Source: Curvularia sp. ZM96
Taxonomy: Eukaryota > Ascomycota > Dothideomycetes > Pleosporales > Pleosporaceae
DNA length: 64,000 nucleotides
Assembly: GCA_022457065.1 (NCBI GenBank)
Contig: JAJGBQ010000003.1
Span: 3,658,001-3,722,000, forward strand
Reading direction: 5' to 3'
Position numbers and translations under genes: made by a program. The notes below the pieces were generated by a model that saw only the letters and a program-made list of their open reading frames with translations, ran no database searches and had not been told where the DNA came from. This document shows positions 63,294-64,000 of the stretch, one piece after another; position 1 is the stretch's first letter; every line of letters begins with the position of its first letter.

Positions 63294-64000
63294 GGGAACT
63301 GGGTAAATGTACCAGATAGTGTTGATGTTTGGGGAAGTATGAGGTTACTATTGTGAAGCTGGGATTCTAAGACGGGAGGGGAGTTCGTTTCGCTGTTTGA
63401 ATGATTTCACACATAATGAGTGCTCTACGATTAGCATTGTATGTTTTTTAGTCGAAAGGTCCCACTTGCCGATTTCATCCTCAAAGAGAGAGAATCATTC
63501 TATAATTAGGCAAGATTGCTGGCTTTTGTTCAGTCCAGGTTGGGATATATCTGCGATGGGTTATTGCCTCAGCTGAAACAGAAACTCGACTTGAAGGTTT
63601 GCAAATCAGGATCTAGACACGGGCACATCGTAAGTTTGTGATGCTGTGCAGCAAGAGCACATGGTTTGTATCTATTTCGAGATGGTAGCGAGTATTGCGC
63701 GTGGATTTAGAGTATCGTAAGTACATGGCTGGCTGCGCCCAGTCTGATAATGTGTCAATGGTGGGCGAAACACTACTAGCCAAGGACACGGTATGGGCCA
63801 AGAGTGTGGAATGAGATGATTGAAAAAAGACCAGAAAGGTCGGAACATGTTGAGCGCAGAGATGATTCGGATTCTGCAATGTCAAGACAAGCAAGCTATT
63901 CAACAGCTGTGTAGACATTTTCAAGAGGATTTCTCAAGCCGGTGTTGGAGAACAATGTTGATACAAATTTTGGATCGGGGCCTGGAATAAGGGCTAACCT
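63294..64000. other. terminal intergenic region
   Basis: About 700 bp after the tyrosinase stop. No supported coding frame on either strand. Confidence 0.5.

Noticed and set aside
1..64000. CRISPR arrays, prokaryotic operons, tRNA or rRNA genes
   Set aside because: No regularly spaced repeats outside the NLR TPR region, no convincing A/B-box tRNA structure found by eye, and the gene style is eukaryotic. A tRNAscan run would be needed to exclude tRNAs fully.

Overview
The window is nuclear DNA of a filamentous ascomycete, most likely a dothideomycete of the Pleosporales type. The evidence is the gene style: introns of 44-116 nt with GT...AG ends and CTAAC/CTGAC-like branch points, plus HET, NB-ARC/TPR, UstYa, Fot1/pogo and Zn2Cys6 families. 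Genus assignment is inference. Gene ends given here were worked out by splicing the reading frames by eye. No search was run.

Layout. Positions 1-24 kb are mostly conserved genes: a HET-domain protein, Dus2-like tRNA dihydrouridine synthase, an MDR oxidoreductase, RNA polymerase III subunit Rpc25, a NUFIP1/Rsa1-like snoRNP assembly factor, a cupin, a phosphoinositide phospholipase C, a small CxxC protein, a She3-like coiled-coil protein, a mitochondrial membrane protein resembling a fungal complex I subunit, a GT34 glycosyltransferase and a lineage-type hypothetical protein. Positions 24-31 kb are AT-rich and accessory: an intact five-exon UstYa-family gene, divergently placed from a secreted prepropeptide with a Tyr/Gly-rich segment bounded by Kex2-type basic sites, then a decayed short-chain dehydrogenase, an F-box-like protein and an eight-cysteine secreted protein. 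Positions 31-41 kb hold a small conserved protein, a Zn2Cys6 regulator, an AlkB-like dioxygenase, a cysteine-rich protein and an APH-fold kinase.

Positions 42-51 kb are a dynamic block: a complete Fot1/pogo-like DNA transposon with 49-bp perfect terminal repeats and TA target-site duplications, a GNAT acetyltransferase, a fungal NLR (short N-terminal motif, NB-ARC, tandem 42-residue repeats) and a second APH-like kinase. Positions 51-56 kb look like a small terpenoid cluster: P450, stand-alone class I terpene cyclase, and a 2OG-Fe(II) oxygenase interrupted by one in-frame stop. Positions 57-63.3 kb hold a Ser/Thr-rich one-pass membrane protein, a eukaryotic LanC-like protein and a secreted-type tyrosinase.

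The best candidates for something undescribed are (1) the UstYa plus Tyr/Gly-rich Kex2-type precursor pair, a possible RiPP-like (dikaritin-like) locus with an unusual core, and (2) the compact terpene cyclase/P450/oxygenase set, whose cyclase uses a GC-AG intron exactly inside its Asp-rich metal-binding motif.
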